Source of the DNA: Hyphomicrobiales bacterium
Lineage (GTDB): Bacteria > Pseudomonadota > Alphaproteobacteria > Rhizobiales > Devosiaceae
Direction of reading: 5' to 3'
DNA length: 64,000 nucleotides
Assembly (NCBI GenBank): GCA_004144345.1
Contig: SEEL01000011.1
Coordinates: forward strand, 1-64,000
Numbering within the stretch: position 1 is the stretch's first letter; each line of letters opens with the position of its first letter. Under the pieces are notes generated by a model. That model had not been told where the DNA came from and did no database searches. It was given only the letters and a program-made list of their open reading frames with translations. Of the stretch, positions 16,387-27,503 are shown one piece after another. A program made the translations under genes and the position numbers.

Positions 16387-18506
16387 CTACACGGCGCCGA
16401 TTGTGCGCAGGCGGACGCGGGGATGAACTTCGTTCTGGCTCATCACCACGGTCTGCGGGCGGAAGCGCTCGATGATGGCGCGGATGTGGGGACGGAGGCC
16501 GGGCGAGGTGATGAGCACCGGCAGTTCGCCCATCTGTGCGGCGTTCTCGAAACCCTGCTGCACGGCGATGATGAACTGCTGCAGGCGCGACGGCGCCATC
16601 GCCAGATGGCGCTCAGCCCCATCGCCCACCATCGCCTCGGCGAATTCGCGTTCCCATTGCGGCGACAGCGTCAGCAACGGCAGATTGCCGTCCGGCCCGA
16701 GATTGGCGGCGCAGATCTGGCGGCTGAGGCGCGAGCGGACATGCTCGGCAAGCATCTGCGCGGTGCGGCCGCTGCCGGCCACTTCGGCGATGCCCTCGAG
16801 GATGGTGGGCAGGTCGCGGATCGAGATGCGCTCGGTGAGCAGCGCCTGGAGGACGCGCTGGATGCCGGAGACGGAGATCTGGCTCGGGACCATGTCCTCG
16901 ACCAGCTTCTGCTGGTCCTTGGCGAGGTTGGCGAGCATGCCCTGAACGTTGGCGTAGCTGAGCAGGTCGGCGACGTTGGCCTTGAGCACCTCGGTGAGAT
17001 GGGTCGAGATGACCGTCGAGGGATCGATGATCGAGTAGCCCTTGAGTTCGGCCTCGTCGCGCAGCGCCGGCTCGATCCAGGTGGCGGGCAAGCCGAAGGT
17101 CGGCTCGACTGTGTGGTGGCCGGGCAGGGAGATTTCCTTGCCCATCGGGTCCATCACCATGAGCTGGTTGGCGAAGATGCGGCCCTTGCCGGAATCGACT
17201 TCCTTGATCTTGACCATGTAGTCGTTGGGTTCGAGCTGCATGTTGTCGAGGATGCGCACCGGCGGCATGACGAAGCCGAGTTCGGTGGCGAGCTGGCGGC
17301 GCAGCGCCTTAATCTGCTCGGTGAGGCGGTCGGTGCCGGTCTCGTCTTCCTTGACCAGCGAGAGCAGGCCGTAGCCAAGCTCAAGCTTGAGCTCATCGAT
17401 CTTGAGGCTGTCGCTGATCGGCGCTTCCTCGGCGAGCGTCGCCGGGGGCTTGGCGGCAATGGCATCCCTCGCGGCGCTGGCGAGTTCGCTCGCCTTCTTG
17501 CCGGTGGCGCGATAGGCGAGATAGCCGACACCGCCGGCGAGGGCGAGGAAGGGCAGCACGGGCATGCCGGGCAGGAAGGCGAGGACGCCAACCACGGCAG
17601 CGGACATGCCGAGCGCTTTGGGATAGCCGGTGAACTGCTTGACCAGCGCCTTGTCGGCGGCACCGGCGACGCCGGATTTCGAGACGAGCAGACCCGCAGC
17701 GGTCGAGACGATGAGCGCCGGGATCTGGCTGACGAGACCGTCGCCGACGGTCAGCAGCGTGTAGACGTCGCCGGCTTCCTGGAAGGTCAGGCCCTGCTGC
17801 ATGATGCCGATGATCATGCCGGCGATGATGTTGATGAAGGTGATCAACAGGCCAGCGATGGCGTCGCCACGGACGAATTTCGACGCACCGTCCATGTTGC
17901 CGAAGAAGGCGCTTTCGGCTTCGAGATTCTTGCGGCGCTCGCGCGCGGTGTTCTCGTCGATGAGGCCGGCACTGAGATCGGCGTCGATGGCCATCTGCTT
18001 GCCGGGCATGGCGTCGAGGTTGAAGCGCGCCGCGACTTCGGCGATGCGGCCCGAGCCCTTGGTGATGACGATGAAGTTGACGATCACCAGGATGGCGAAG
18101 ACGACCACGCCGATGATGAAGTTGCCGCGCATCACGAAATTGCCGAAGGCCTCGATGACGTGGCCGGCGGCGTCGTGACCGTTGTGTCCCTCGGAGAGAA
18201 TGAGGCGCGTGGTGGCGAGGTTGAGCGCCAGCCGCAGCATCGTGGCGATGAGCAGCACGGTGGGGAAGGACGAGAATTCGAGCGGCGTCTGAATGAACAG
18301 CGCCGTCATCAGGATGAGGACCGAGAAGACGATCGAGATGGCCAGCAGCAAATCGAGCAGCAGCGGTGGCAGCGGCAGGATGAGCACGACGATGATCGCC
18401 ATGATGCCGATCGCGAGGGCGATATCGGACGAGCGCAGCGTCGTGTTGATCTGCGACAGCGAGGGGAAGCGGAAGCCTCCCGGGGCAGGGCCGGTCGTAT
18501 CAGCCA

Positions 18507-18507
<1 letters not shown>
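16387..18507 (-). CDS. flhA: Flagellar export gate protein FlhA
   Basis: A 706-residue FHIPEP-family protein. About eight membrane segments occupy roughly residues 25-320, with the conserved FHIPEP block VITKGSGRIAEVAARFNLDA between them; a large cytoplasmic domain follows (about 350-706). FlhA forms the nonameric export gate that receives substrates from FliI/FliJ/FliH. It starts with GTG at 18507, overlapping the flbD stop by one base, which indicates translational coupling. It is the last gene of the fliF-fliG-fliH-fliN-flbD-flhA operon. Confidence 0.95.
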
Positions 18508-19874
<1,367 letters not shown>

Positions 19875-19896
19875 GGGTATTTCCTTTGCCGGACCC

Positions 19897-20229
19897 TTAG
19901 GTGGCCTTGACGATTTCAGTCATGGTGACGCCGAGACGGTTCTCGACGAGGACGATTTCACCGCGGGCGACTAGGCGTTCGTTGACGAAGATCTCGACAG
20001 CTTCGCCGACCTGGCGATCGAGTTCGACGACACTGCCGATATCCATCTTGAGCAGGCTCGACACCGGAATGCGGGTGCGGCCGAGGACGACGGAGATGCG
20101 GACGGGGACGTCGAAGACCGCTTCGAGATCGGAGGCCGAGCGTTCCACCACCTGTTCGGCATAGCCGCGCTCGGGCGCCGCCATTTCTTCAAGGCCGAGA
20201 TCTGCGCCACCACCGGGTTCGTTGCTCAT
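19897..20229 (-). CDS. fliN: Flagellar motor switch protein FliN
   Basis: A 110-residue SpoA-domain protein: an acidic, divergent N-terminus (1-35), then VFDVPVRISVVLGRTRIPVSSLL and the closing VARGEIVLVENRLGVTMTEIV. FliN multimerises in the C-ring below FliM and binds FliH. It overlaps the end of fliH by 4 bp and lies 22 bp ahead of flbD. Confidence 0.93.
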   Translation of the reverse strand: MSNEPGGGADLGLEEMAAPERGYAEQVVERSASDLEAVFDVPVRISVVLGRTRIPVSSLLKMDIGSVVELDRQVGEAVEIFVNERLVARGEIVLVENRLGVTMTEIVKAT

Positions 20230-20876
20230 GACGCACTTCCTTTGTCTTCGGGGGCGCCGCGGCGGGCGGCGAGGAACTGGGCGATACGCTGGTCGATCTC
20301 GGCTTCAAGGGCGCCCTGTTCGCGGACAATGCCGCCATCGGCCCATTCGATGCGGGCATCGTTCATGCCCTGATCGGGATCGCCGAGCACGACAAGGCGG
20401 CCGGTGAAGCCGGAATTGGCGATGCGCGCCATGGCGATCTCGCGCAGCGCTTCGGCCAGCTCGGGATGGCAGCGGATGACGAGATGGGGCACGGCGTCGA
20501 GCGAAGCGAGGCACTCGGCGAGCAGCGCCTCGATCTCGGCGGTGGGCTGTTCGGCGAGGAGGTGCCGGGCCAGCTTCTTGCCCACGACCGCGGCGAGGCC
20601 GAGCGCATCGGCGAGAACAGCGTGGCGATTGTCGTCGAGCGCGGCGTTGAGCGCGGCCGTGTGATCGGCGAGGCGCTCGGCGGCCTGGGTGAGGCGCTGC
20701 GCGGCCTTGACCGTCGCGGCGCGTTCGCCCTCGGCGATGCCTTCGCGGCGGGCTTCCTCACGGGCCTGCGCGACGAGCGCGGCAACGGCGGTGTCGCTCA
20801 GCGAGGCGCCACGGTCCTGGCGGCTGCCGAGGTCGAGATCGAAGCGGAACTTTGCGGGAGCGGCGCCAGACATCAT
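20226..20876 (-). CDS. fliH: Flagellar export regulator FliH (FlbE-like)
   Basis: A 216-residue protein in the position of Caulobacter flbE/fliH. The N-terminal 30 residues are linker-like, then a long charged helix (about 30-95), then a domain with IRCHPELAEALREIA and DPDQGMNDARIEWADGG typical of the FliH/V-ATPase subunit E C-terminal domain. FliH binds FliI and docks it to FliN at the C-ring. It overlaps fliG (ATGA) and fliN, so translation is coupled. Confidence 0.87.
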   Translation of the reverse strand: MMSGAAPAKFRFDLDLGSRQDRGASLSDTAVAALVAQAREEARREGIAEGERAATVKAAQRLTQAAERLADHTAALNAALDDNRHAVLADALGLAAVVGKKLARHLLAEQPTAEIEALLAECLASLDAVPHLVIRCHPELAEALREIAMARIANSGFTGRLVVLGDPDQGMNDARIEWADGGIVREQGALEAEIDQRIAQFLAARRGAPEDKGSAS

Positions 20877-21937
20877 GCCACCATCTGCTCGTCGGCCTTG
20901 CCCTTGGCGATGACGATTTCACCGCGGGCGGCCATGTCCTTGGCGGTGGAAACCATGCGCGACTGCGCTTCGTCGACATCCTTGAGGCGGACTGGGCCCA
21001 TGGCCTCCATGTCGTCCTTGAGCAGCTTGCCGGAGCGCGCCGACATGTTGGTGAAGAAGAATTCCTTCACCTGCTCATTGGCGCCCTTGAGGGCGAGGGC
21101 GAGGTCCTTCTTGTCCATCTTGCCGATGAGCGACTGCAGCGCGGTGGCGTCGAGGCGCGACAGATCCTCGAAGGTGAACATCAGCGCCTTGATGCGTTCG
21201 GCGCCGTCGCGATCGGCCTCTTCGAGCGAGGTGATGAAGCGGGCTTCGGTCTGGCGATCGAAGCTGTTGAAGATTTCGGCCATCTGCTCATGGCTGTCGC
21301 GGCGCTTGGAATGGCTGAGCGTCGACATGAATTCGGTGCGCAGCGTCGACTCGATCTTTTCGAGGATGTCCTTCTGCACGGGATCGAGCGCCAGCATGCG
21401 CTTGACGACATCCATCGCGAGGTCTTCGGGCAGCGCGGCGAGCACCTTGCTCGCATGCTCGGTGTCGATCTTGGAGAGGACGACGGCGACGGTCTGCGGA
21501 TATTCGTTCTTGAGGTAGGAGGCGAGAATGTCCTCCTGCACGTTGCTCAGCTTCTCCCACATGTTGCGGCCGGCGGGGCCACGGATCTCTTCCATGATCG
21601 CATCGACGCGCTCGGAAGGGAGGAAGGAGAGCAGCAGGCGCTGCGTGGTGTCGGAGTTGCCCGAGATAGTGCCGTTGGCGGAGATCGAGGTGACGAACTC
21701 GGCGAACAGCGAGTCGAGCATGTCCTGGGTGATCGGGCCCATGCGGACCATGGTGCGCGACAGCGCCTTGATCTCGATCTCGTCGAGTTCCTCGAGAATG
21801 GGGCGGCCGAAATCGGGGCCGAGCGAGAGCAGCAGCACGGCCGCCTTCTCGTCGCCGGTGAGTTCGCGCTGATCGCCGCCAATGACGATCTGGCGGGTCA
21901 TCATCTGCGATATTTGCGGAGCGAGCTGGTTTGGCAT
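20873..21937 (-). CDS. fliG: Flagellar motor switch protein FliG
   Basis: A 354-residue rotor protein. FliG N (about 20-120), M (about 130-215) and C (about 225-340) domains are all recognisable, with the middle-domain motif NEYPQTVAVVLSKI and a C-terminal torque-helix region with charged residues (LSRLDATALQSLIGKMDKKDLALALKGA). FliG couples the MS-ring (FliF) to the stator. It sits 8 bp downstream of fliF. Confidence 0.95.
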   Translation of the reverse strand: MPNQLAPQISQMMTRQIVIGGDQRELTGDEKAAVLLLSLGPDFGRPILEELDEIEIKALSRTMVRMGPITQDMLDSLFAEFVTSISANGTISGNSDTTQRLLLSFLPSERVDAIMEEIRGPAGRNMWEKLSNVQEDILASYLKNEYPQTVAVVLSKIDTEHASKVLAALPEDLAMDVVKRMLALDPVQKDILEKIESTLRTEFMSTLSHSKRRDSHEQMAEIFNSFDRQTEARFITSLEEADRDGAERIKALMFTFEDLSRLDATALQSLIGKMDKKDLALALKGANEQVKEFFFTNMSARSGKLLKDDMEAMGPVRLKDVDEAQSRMVSTAKDMAARGEIVIAKGKADEQMVA

Positions 21938-21945
21938 CGGTCAGA

Positions 21946-23592
21946 TCACACGGCGCTCGAGAGCCAGTCGCGCACGATCAGCGCGGCCTGCTTAGGGTTT
22001 TCTTCCACCAGGTTTCCCACGGTCTTCATGGTTGCGGCCTGCGCGGCGCCAAGCTGGCGCGCGTCGGAAATCCAGGCGGGGATGCGGTTGGGTTGCGGCG
22101 GGTGGTCATCGACCATTTCGGGCGGCTGCGGCATCTGCGCGTTGGGGTTGGTCGGGCCGCCGATCTCGGCGCTGACCGGCAAAGCGAGCGGCTGCTGCTC
22201 GGGGGCGAGGACGCGCTTGAGCAGCGGGCGCATGACGAAGAAGACCAGAGCGAGCGCGATGATGAGCGTCACCAGCATCTGCACGCCGTTGATCAGATCG
22301 TCGCGGGTGAAGTCGAAGAGGCCGGGACCTTCGGTGCCGAGCACAGGCGGGGTCGGGCCGTTGGCGAACTGGAGGTTGGCGATGGTGATCTGGTCGCCGC
22401 GCGTTTCGTTGAAGCCGATGGCGGAGCGGACGAGCGCCTGGATCTGGTCGAGCGTCGCCTGGTCGCGCGGCGTGTAGGCCGAGTTGCCCGACGTGTCGGT
22501 GGCATAGGTGCCATCGACGACGACCGCGACGGAGAGGCGCTTGATCGAGCCCGGGTCGGTCATCTCGGTCTGGTTGACCTCGGAGATCTCGTAATTGGTG
22601 ACTTCCTCGGTGGTCGAGCCCTGCTCGGTCTGTGAGTTGGTACCGGAATTGGTGTTGGCGCCGGGCAACTGGGTCGAGGCGCTGACCTGGCCATCGGCGC
22701 CGGGCGCGTTGGAGGAGTTGGCCATCTCCTTGGTCTGGGTCGAGCGGATGACCTGACCATCGGGATCGAAAGTCTTGGCGGTGCGCGTCATGCGCGTCAG
22801 GTCCAGCTCGGCGCTGACCTGCACGCGGGCGCGGCCATCGCCGACGACATTGGCGAGCAGATCCTCGATGCGCTGGCGCAGGCGGTTCTCGACGCCAACG
22901 GTGCGTTCCTCGGCTTCACCGGCAAGGATGGTGGTCTCGTCGGCCGAGCCGGCGCCGGCGGCAAGCAAATTGCCGGTGTCATCGACGATCGAGACGTGGT
23001 TGGGCGTCAGGCCCTCGATGGCGGAGGAGACGAGATGCTGGATGGCACGCACTTCGCCGGTCGACAGCTCGCCGCGCACCGACAGGACGATGGACGCGGT
23101 CGGGTCCTTCTTGTCGCGCGAGAACAGGGCACGTTCGGGCAGGACGAGATGGACGCGGGCGGTCTTGATGCGGGCGAGGGAGGTGATGCTGCGGGCGAGT
23201 TCGCCTTCAAGGGCGCGCACATTGTTGATGTTCTGGACGAAGCTGGTGGCGCCGAGCGTGTTCTGCTGGTCGAAAATTTCGTAGCCGACCTGGCCGCGGC
23301 TCGGCAGGCCGCTGCCCGCCAACGACATGCGGATGGTGGTGATCTGCTCGCGCGGCACGAGGATGGTGTCGCCGTCGCCGCGAATCTCGTTGACCACACC
23401 CTGCTTCTGCAATTCCTCGACGATCGCCGAGGAATCCTCGAAGGCGAGGCCGGTATAGAGCGGGGCCATCTGCGGGGTGGAGGCCCGCATGATGAGGAAG
23501 GCAAAAAAGCCGAGCATCAGCACGGCGACCACGGCCATGGCTGCAACGCGTTGCAGGCCAAGACGATTGAAGAGCTGGGTTAGACCGTTCAC
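21946..23592 (-). CDS. fliF: Flagellar MS-ring protein FliF
   Basis: About 548 residues from a GTG at 23592. Membrane segment about 17-38 (VAAMAVVAVLMLGFFAFLIM), a YscJ-like periplasmic ring-building region (about 40-220) with VARVHLVLPERALF-type strands, a FliF C-terminal ring domain, then a second membrane segment (about 425-445) and a cytoplasmic tail that binds FliG. The open frame continues to 23649, but the shorter start fits other FliF N-termini. It heads the fliF-fliG-fliH-fliN-flbD-flhA operon; a CtrA-like box lies about 80 bp upstream. Confidence 0.93.
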   Translation of the reverse strand: MNGLTQLFNRLGLQRVAAMAVVAVLMLGFFAFLIMRASTPQMAPLYTGLAFEDSSAIVEELQKQGVVNEIRGDGDTILVPREQITTIRMSLAGSGLPSRGQVGYEIFDQQNTLGATSFVQNINNVRALEGELARSITSLARIKTARVHLVLPERALFSRDKKDPTASIVLSVRGELSTGEVRAIQHLVSSAIEGLTPNHVSIVDDTGNLLAAGAGSADETTILAGEAEERTVGVENRLRQRIEDLLANVVGDGRARVQVSAELDLTRMTRTAKTFDPDGQVIRSTQTKEMANSSNAPGADGQVSASTQLPGANTNSGTNSQTEQGSTTEEVTNYEISEVNQTEMTDPGSIKRLSVAVVVDGTYATDTSGNSAYTPRDQATLDQIQALVRSAIGFNETRGDQITIANLQFANGPTPPVLGTEGPGLFDFTRDDLINGVQMLVTLIIALALVFFVMRPLLKRVLAPEQQPLALPVSAEIGGPTNPNAQMPQPPEMVDDHPPQPNRIPAWISDARQLGAAQAATMKTVGNLVEENPKQAALIVRDWLSSAV

Positions 23593-23667
23593 TAAGCGAC
23601 CCGCTTGTTGCCCCCGGTCACGAAACACTTGGTTTCGGCCGCTAGGCAAAAACTACCTAGCTGATGG

Positions 23668-23682
23668 TAAACAAGGTCTTAA
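23668..23682 (-). promoter_or_regulatory. Candidate CtrA box upstream of fliF
   Basis: On the minus strand TTAA-GACCTTG-TTTA, i.e. two half-sites with the exact 7-bp spacing of the CtrA consensus TTAA-N7-TTAA and one mismatch. It lies in the 135-bp gap between fliF and the divergent GST gene. Confidence 0.55.
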
Positions 23683-23727
23683 CAAGCCGCTGCAGAATGC
23701 GAGAAGCGGCAGAATTTACCGAGGAAA

Positions 23728-24354
23728 ATGAAGGTGCTGAAGCTATTTGGACGGTTAACGTCGATTAACGTTCGCAAGGTGACGTGGGCGGCGGACGAAA
23801 TGGGGCTCGCTTATGAGCGGGAGGATTGGGGGTTGCCGGTGCGCGATCCCAACGTGCCGGAATTCCTCGCGCTTAACCCGAATGCGCAGGTGCCGGTGCT
23901 GATCGACGAGGGTTTTGTGCTGTGGGAAAGCAGCGCGATCCTGCACTACCTCGCCGCCAAAGCGCGGCATGAAATCTACCCGGAAAACGCGCAAAAGCGG
24001 GCAATCGCCGACCAATGGATGATGTGGCAGGCGACGGAGCTCAACCCGGCCTGGACCTATCCGGTGCATGGGCTGCTGCGGAAGAATCCGGCGTTCAACG
24101 ATCCGGGGCGGATCGCGGCCGGCATCACGGCGTGGAACGCCAAGATGGAGATTCTCGAGGGGCAGCTGGGCAAGGGCGACGGCTATGTGGCCAACGATGC
24201 GTTCAGCCTCGCCGACATCGTGCTGGCCCTGTCGACGCATCGCTGGGTGTCGACGCCGTTCGACAAGCCGGAGCTACCCAACGTCATGGCGCACTACGCC
24301 AAAATGCAATCGCGCCCGGCAGGGAAACCCTACCTGGGCGCGACAACGCCTTGA
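23728..24354 (+). CDS. Glutathione S-transferase family protein
   Basis: A 208-residue GST. The thioredoxin-like N-terminal domain (1-80) has LFGRLTSINVRKV (Ser12 in the catalytic-Ser/Cys position), the cis-proline motif AQVPVLID and ESSAILHYLA; an all-helical C-terminal domain carries SLADIVLA. Theta/beta-like in style; substrate not deducible. GAGGAAA precedes the ATG. It is divergent from fliF and ends at a hairpin repeat shared with the end of sciP. Confidence 0.88.
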   Translation: MKVLKLFGRLTSINVRKVTWAADEMGLAYEREDWGLPVRDPNVPEFLALNPNAQVPVLIDEGFVLWESSAILHYLAAKARHEIYPENAQKRAIADQWMMWQATELNPAWTYPVHGLLRKNPAFNDPGRIAAGITAWNAKMEILEGQLGKGDGYVANDAFSLADIVLALSTHRWVSTPFDKPELPNVMAHYAKMQSRPAGKPYLGATTP

Positions 24355-24366
24355 TATCTGTTCGTT

Positions 24367-24407
24367 CTGGCCGATCGGTCCCAACAGGGGGCCGCTCGGC
24401 CAACCGC
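24367..24407 (+). repeat. Hairpin repeat family, copy 4
   Basis: CTGG-CCGATCGG-T-CCC-loop-GGGG-CCGCTCGG-CCAACCGC. The outer TGG/CCA also pairs. It lies between the convergent GST and sciP genes and could act as a shared 3' structure. Confidence 0.75.
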
Positions 24408-24417
24408 CGGGAGGGCC

Positions 24418-24696
24418 TCAGCCCTCGCGGTAGTGCTGGATCCAGGTGGTGCGGAGACCGGCAAGACCATGCTTGTCGATAGCCGCCTGCCAGTTGAGGA
24501 ACTCGTCAACGCTGAGCGTGTAACGGGCACAGGCCTCTTCCAGAGACAACAGACCACCGCGAACGGCGGCAACTACTTCCGCCTTGCGGCGGATAACCCA
24601 GCGACGCGTGGTGCTGGGGGGAAGGTCCGCGATGGTCAGCGGACTTCCATCCGGACCGATCACGTACTTTACGCGGGGACGCATTGCGACGGTCAT
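24418..24696 (-). CDS. sciP: SciP-like CtrA inhibitory protein (DUF1153)
   Basis: A 92-residue DUF1153 protein, MTVAMRPRVKYVIGPDGSPL at the start and helix-turn-helix-like LSLEEACARYTLSVDEFLNW in the middle: a clear match to SciP as I know it. Caulobacter SciP binds CtrA and DNA to shut off CtrA-activated genes in G1. I take the ATG at 24696; a GTG three codons upstream is also possible. Upstream are a TTAA-N7-CTAA CtrA-like box and a GAnTC-containing 12-mer shared with ctrA, consistent with sciP being CtrA-controlled. Positioned between the fliF operon and flgD/fliK. Confidence 0.92.
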   Translation of the reverse strand: MTVAMRPRVKYVIGPDGSPLTIADLPPSTTRRWVIRRKAEVVAAVRGGLLSLEEACARYTLSVDEFLNWQAAIDKHGLAGLRTTWIQHYREG

Positions 24697-24705
24697 TCTA
24701 CTCAC

Positions 24706-24761
24706 TGACTCAAACCTGACCTAAGTTTGAGGCTACCGGATCGCGCTTAAAATTTGCCTAA
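24706..24761 (-). promoter_or_regulatory. sciP upstream control region
   Basis: TGACTCAAACCT (24706-24717) is identical to a 12-mer upstream of ctrA (9096-9107) and contains a GAnTC site. CTCAAAC (24709-24715) and GTTTGAG (24725-24731) form an inverted repeat around it. TTAA-AATTTGC-CTAA (24747-24761) is a one-mismatch CtrA box with correct spacing. Confidence 0.6.
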
Positions 24762-24897
24762 GCTAACGTCTACAAGGCGTTAAAATTCCAAGCTGTGGTA
24801 TTGAGGAATCGCCGAGAAATCAGGGGTTTGCGCCCGAATGGCAGCCCGACGCAGCGGTCATGATCATGGCACGATCGTGACAGGGTAAACGAAGGGT

Positions 24898-25569
24898 TTA
24901 CGTGGCTGGCGTCTGCGAGACAGAGCGGATCGAAGTAATGCCAGAGAGGTTCACGCGGGTGGTGCCGATCAGCAGCACCGGCTCGGTGCCGGTGAAATCG
25001 ACGCCGGTGACGACGCCCGAGAACTCGGTCGAGATGGGCACGTTCTTGCCCTCGGCGTTCGTGCCGGTCATCGAGATGGTGTAGGTGCCCGGAGGGGCGG
25101 TGCCGCCGGTATTGGTCTTGCCGTTCCACTCGAAGGTGCCGGCGCCGGCCTGCAGCGCGCCCTGCTCGGTGTAGACGGTGTTGCCGTTGGCGTCCTTGAT
25201 CGAGAGGTTGAGGGTGGCGGCGTCCTTGAGCGAGAAGTTCCACACGGCCTTGCCATTGACGAGCTCGGAGCGCGTGCCGGCGGCGGTAACGGCCTTGCCG
25301 ATGTAGTTCACGGCATTGGTCTGCACCGTGTTGGTGTTGGCCTGGACCAGCGCCGAGAGGAAGTCGTTGGTCTTGAGCTGCTGCTCGACCGAGGAGAACT
25401 GCACCAGCTGCTGGGTGAAGGCGTTGGTGTCGAGCGGATCGAGCGGGTTCTGGTTCTTGAGCTGGGTGGTGAGCAGCTGCAGGAACGTATCGAAATTGTC
25501 GGCGATACCCTGGCGGGCCCCGCTGATGTTGCTGTTGCCCGCTGATGCGCCGACGCCGTTGACCGCCAT
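24898..25569 (-). CDS. flgD: Flagellar hook assembly protein FlgD
   Basis: A 223-residue hook-capping protein. The diagnostic N-terminal block FDTFLQLLTTQLKNQNPLDP (about 26-45) followed by NAFTQQLVQFSSVEQQLKTN is complete; the middle is an Ig-like FlgD domain with YTISMTGTNAEGK. It caps the growing hook and is replaced by FlgK. AAGGAA precedes the ATG. It lies 10 bp downstream of fliK, same operon. Confidence 0.95.
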   Translation of the reverse strand: MAVNGVGASAGNSNISGARQGIADNFDTFLQLLTTQLKNQNPLDPLDTNAFTQQLVQFSSVEQQLKTNDFLSALVQANTNTVQTNAVNYIGKAVTAAGTRSELVNGKAVWNFSLKDAATLNLSIKDANGNTVYTEQGALQAGAGTFEWNGKTNTGGTAPPGTYTISMTGTNAEGKNVPISTEFSGVVTGVDFTGTEPVLLIGTTRVNLSGITSIRSVSQTPAT

Positions 25570-25579
25570 GTGACGTTCC

Positions 25580-27433
25580 TTATGCGAAGATGTTCACGCC
25601 GCCCGCCGAAGCGATGCCGCGATAAAGGGTGACGGCCGGGACGGCCGCATTGTCATTGTCGCCGCCGAGCGCAAAGCGCGGCGTGGCGAAATCCTGATGC
25701 TGCTGCTGGCGCTGATCGCCACCCGGATTGGGGTTCTGGCGCAGCGAGAATTCGAGCGTGGTGCGGGCGCTGTCGAGCCCGGCCTGGGCGAGCGCACGTT
25801 CGAGCTGGCGCTGGTCGCGCTGGAACATGTCGAGCGTTTCGGCGCGCTCGACCGTGAGGCGCGCGGTGACGCCGCCCTGCGGATCGACATGCATCCGCAC
25901 ATCGACGCGGCCAAGTTCGGGCGGATCGAGGCGGAGGGTGAAGCGCGAACTGCCCTGCTGCACCTGGCGGACCATCTCGAACGCCATCTGGCCCATGTTG
26001 ATGGGGTTGGCGGCGGCCTGGTAGGCGACCGGCAGCGGCCGGACGGAGGCAGCGGGCACGACAGGCGGCGCGGCCTGCGGCGGCACATTGTTGGCGGACG
26101 CCGGATCGGCCTTGCCCGTCTCGGCGATGATGGCGGCGGCCTTCGCTTCGGGCTTTGCCTGCTGCGCCGGTTCGGGCGAGCGGTCGGCGGACGCTGTGGC
26201 GTCGATACGCGGTGTCGGGTCAGGGGCCGAATCCGCCGTCACCGGGGCCGGTTGAGGCTGGGCGGCCTTGACCTCGGCAACGGCGGATTTGGAGAGGACC
26301 AGCGTCGGGGACGCCGGAATATCGAGCTTGGCCGTCACCGCGAGCTGCGGCGTGGTGGGCAAAACGGGCGTGGCCGGTTTCGGATCGAGCAGTTGGCGCA
26401 ACAACTGGTCGAGCGCCGCACCATCGGTACTGCTCGCGGCGCTGGTGAGCTGGGCGAAGAGCTTTGGATCGGCGTCGCCGGCAACCAGTCTGGTCGCGAC
26501 GGCTTCGAGCTTTTGCGCCAGTTCGGGCGCGCTGCCGGCGAGGGCCGTACCGAGCTGCGAGAGCTGGGTGCTGAGACGGAGCAGCGGCGCGGGAACGGCA
26601 GTGGCGACGACCGGCGTGTTCGGCGCGGGCGGCGTGGCCGCGCCGAGGCCGAGCGTTGCAAGGATCTGCTGCAGCTGGTCGCCGGTGCCGGGATTGGCCG
26701 ACGACGCGTTATCGGTGCCGGTCGCGCCGAGGAGGCGGCGGACGATGTCGGCGACCATCGCGCCGGTATCGGCCGGCGGCTCGCCGGTGAACGCGGCGAG
26801 ACGATCGGGGCTCGCGGTGAGTTCGGCGATCTGGCCGGCGAGGGCTTCAAGCTTGCCCGCCAGCGACGGCGCCGTGGCGGCAAAGGACTGGCTCAGGGTG
26901 AGCAGATGCTGCTGTTCGGTGGCGACGGCCTTCGCGGCGTCGGTCTTGCCGGTGAAACCGAGGCTGGCGAGGAGCTGCGCGATGTCCTTGTCGGCCGGTT
27001 TCGCGGGGGCATTCGTCGTCGTGGACGACGGGATGAGCGCGAGGGCGGCGGTGAGGGAAGCGAAGGTGTCGTCGAGTTGTTTGAGCTGCTCGGGCGTGGC
27101 GGGCGCGCCCTGCGTCTGCAATGTCTCAAGCTGGGCAGTGAGATCGGCGAGAAGGCCGGCGCCGGTCTGCGGTCTCGCCGGCACGACAGGTGCCTCGACA
27201 TAGCCGAGGGGCAGATCGTGCTGTTCAGGCTGGCCGAGCACAGCGGTGGTTTCCGGCTGCTGCTCTTCGGGCTTGGTGTCACCGCTCGTGATCTGCGCGA
27301 CGAGTTGGTCGATCAGCGCGGCGAAGAAGCCGAGCGGGCTGCCGGGCGCCGATGCATCAGCCGGCGCAGCGCCGGCGGGGGCGGTGCCCGCGGCGGTCTG
27401 GCTGGTGTAGCTGATGGTCAGGTTCGACGACAC
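25580..27433 (-). CDS. fliK: Flagellar hook-length control protein FliK
   Basis: About 617 residues. A long Ala/Pro/Gln-rich, low-complexity ruler (about 10-470) is followed by the conserved Flg_hook C-terminal domain: FTLRLDPPELGRVDVRMHVD, VTARLTVERAETLDMFQRD and LERALAQAGLD. FliK measures hook length and switches FlhB export specificity. I choose GTG 27433 because CCGGGAACC is well spaced ahead of it; a TTG six codons upstream is the alternative. High GC and repetitiveness give misleading open frames on the other strand. Followed by flgD. Confidence 0.88.
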   Translation of the reverse strand: MSSNLTISYTSQTAAGTAPAGAAPADASAPGSPLGFFAALIDQLVAQITSGDTKPEEQQPETTAVLGQPEQHDLPLGYVEAPVVPARPQTGAGLLADLTAQLETLQTQGAPATPEQLKQLDDTFASLTAALALIPSSTTTNAPAKPADKDIAQLLASLGFTGKTDAAKAVATEQQHLLTLSQSFAATAPSLAGKLEALAGQIAELTASPDRLAAFTGEPPADTGAMVADIVRRLLGATGTDNASSANPGTGDQLQQILATLGLGAATPPAPNTPVVATAVPAPLLRLSTQLSQLGTALAGSAPELAQKLEAVATRLVAGDADPKLFAQLTSAASSTDGAALDQLLRQLLDPKPATPVLPTTPQLAVTAKLDIPASPTLVLSKSAVAEVKAAQPQPAPVTADSAPDPTPRIDATASADRSPEPAQQAKPEAKAAAIIAETGKADPASANNVPPQAAPPVVPAASVRPLPVAYQAAANPINMGQMAFEMVRQVQQGSSRFTLRLDPPELGRVDVRMHVDPQGGVTARLTVERAETLDMFQRDQRQLERALAQAGLDSARTTLEFSLRQNPNPGGDQRQQQHQDFATPRFALGGDNDNAAVPAVTLYRGIASAGGVNIFA

Positions 27434-27503
27434 GCTGGTTCCCGGACACAATAATCCGAGGACAGCGATGCAAGGCTCGGGCCAAGTCGCCGGGTGAGCA
27501 AAA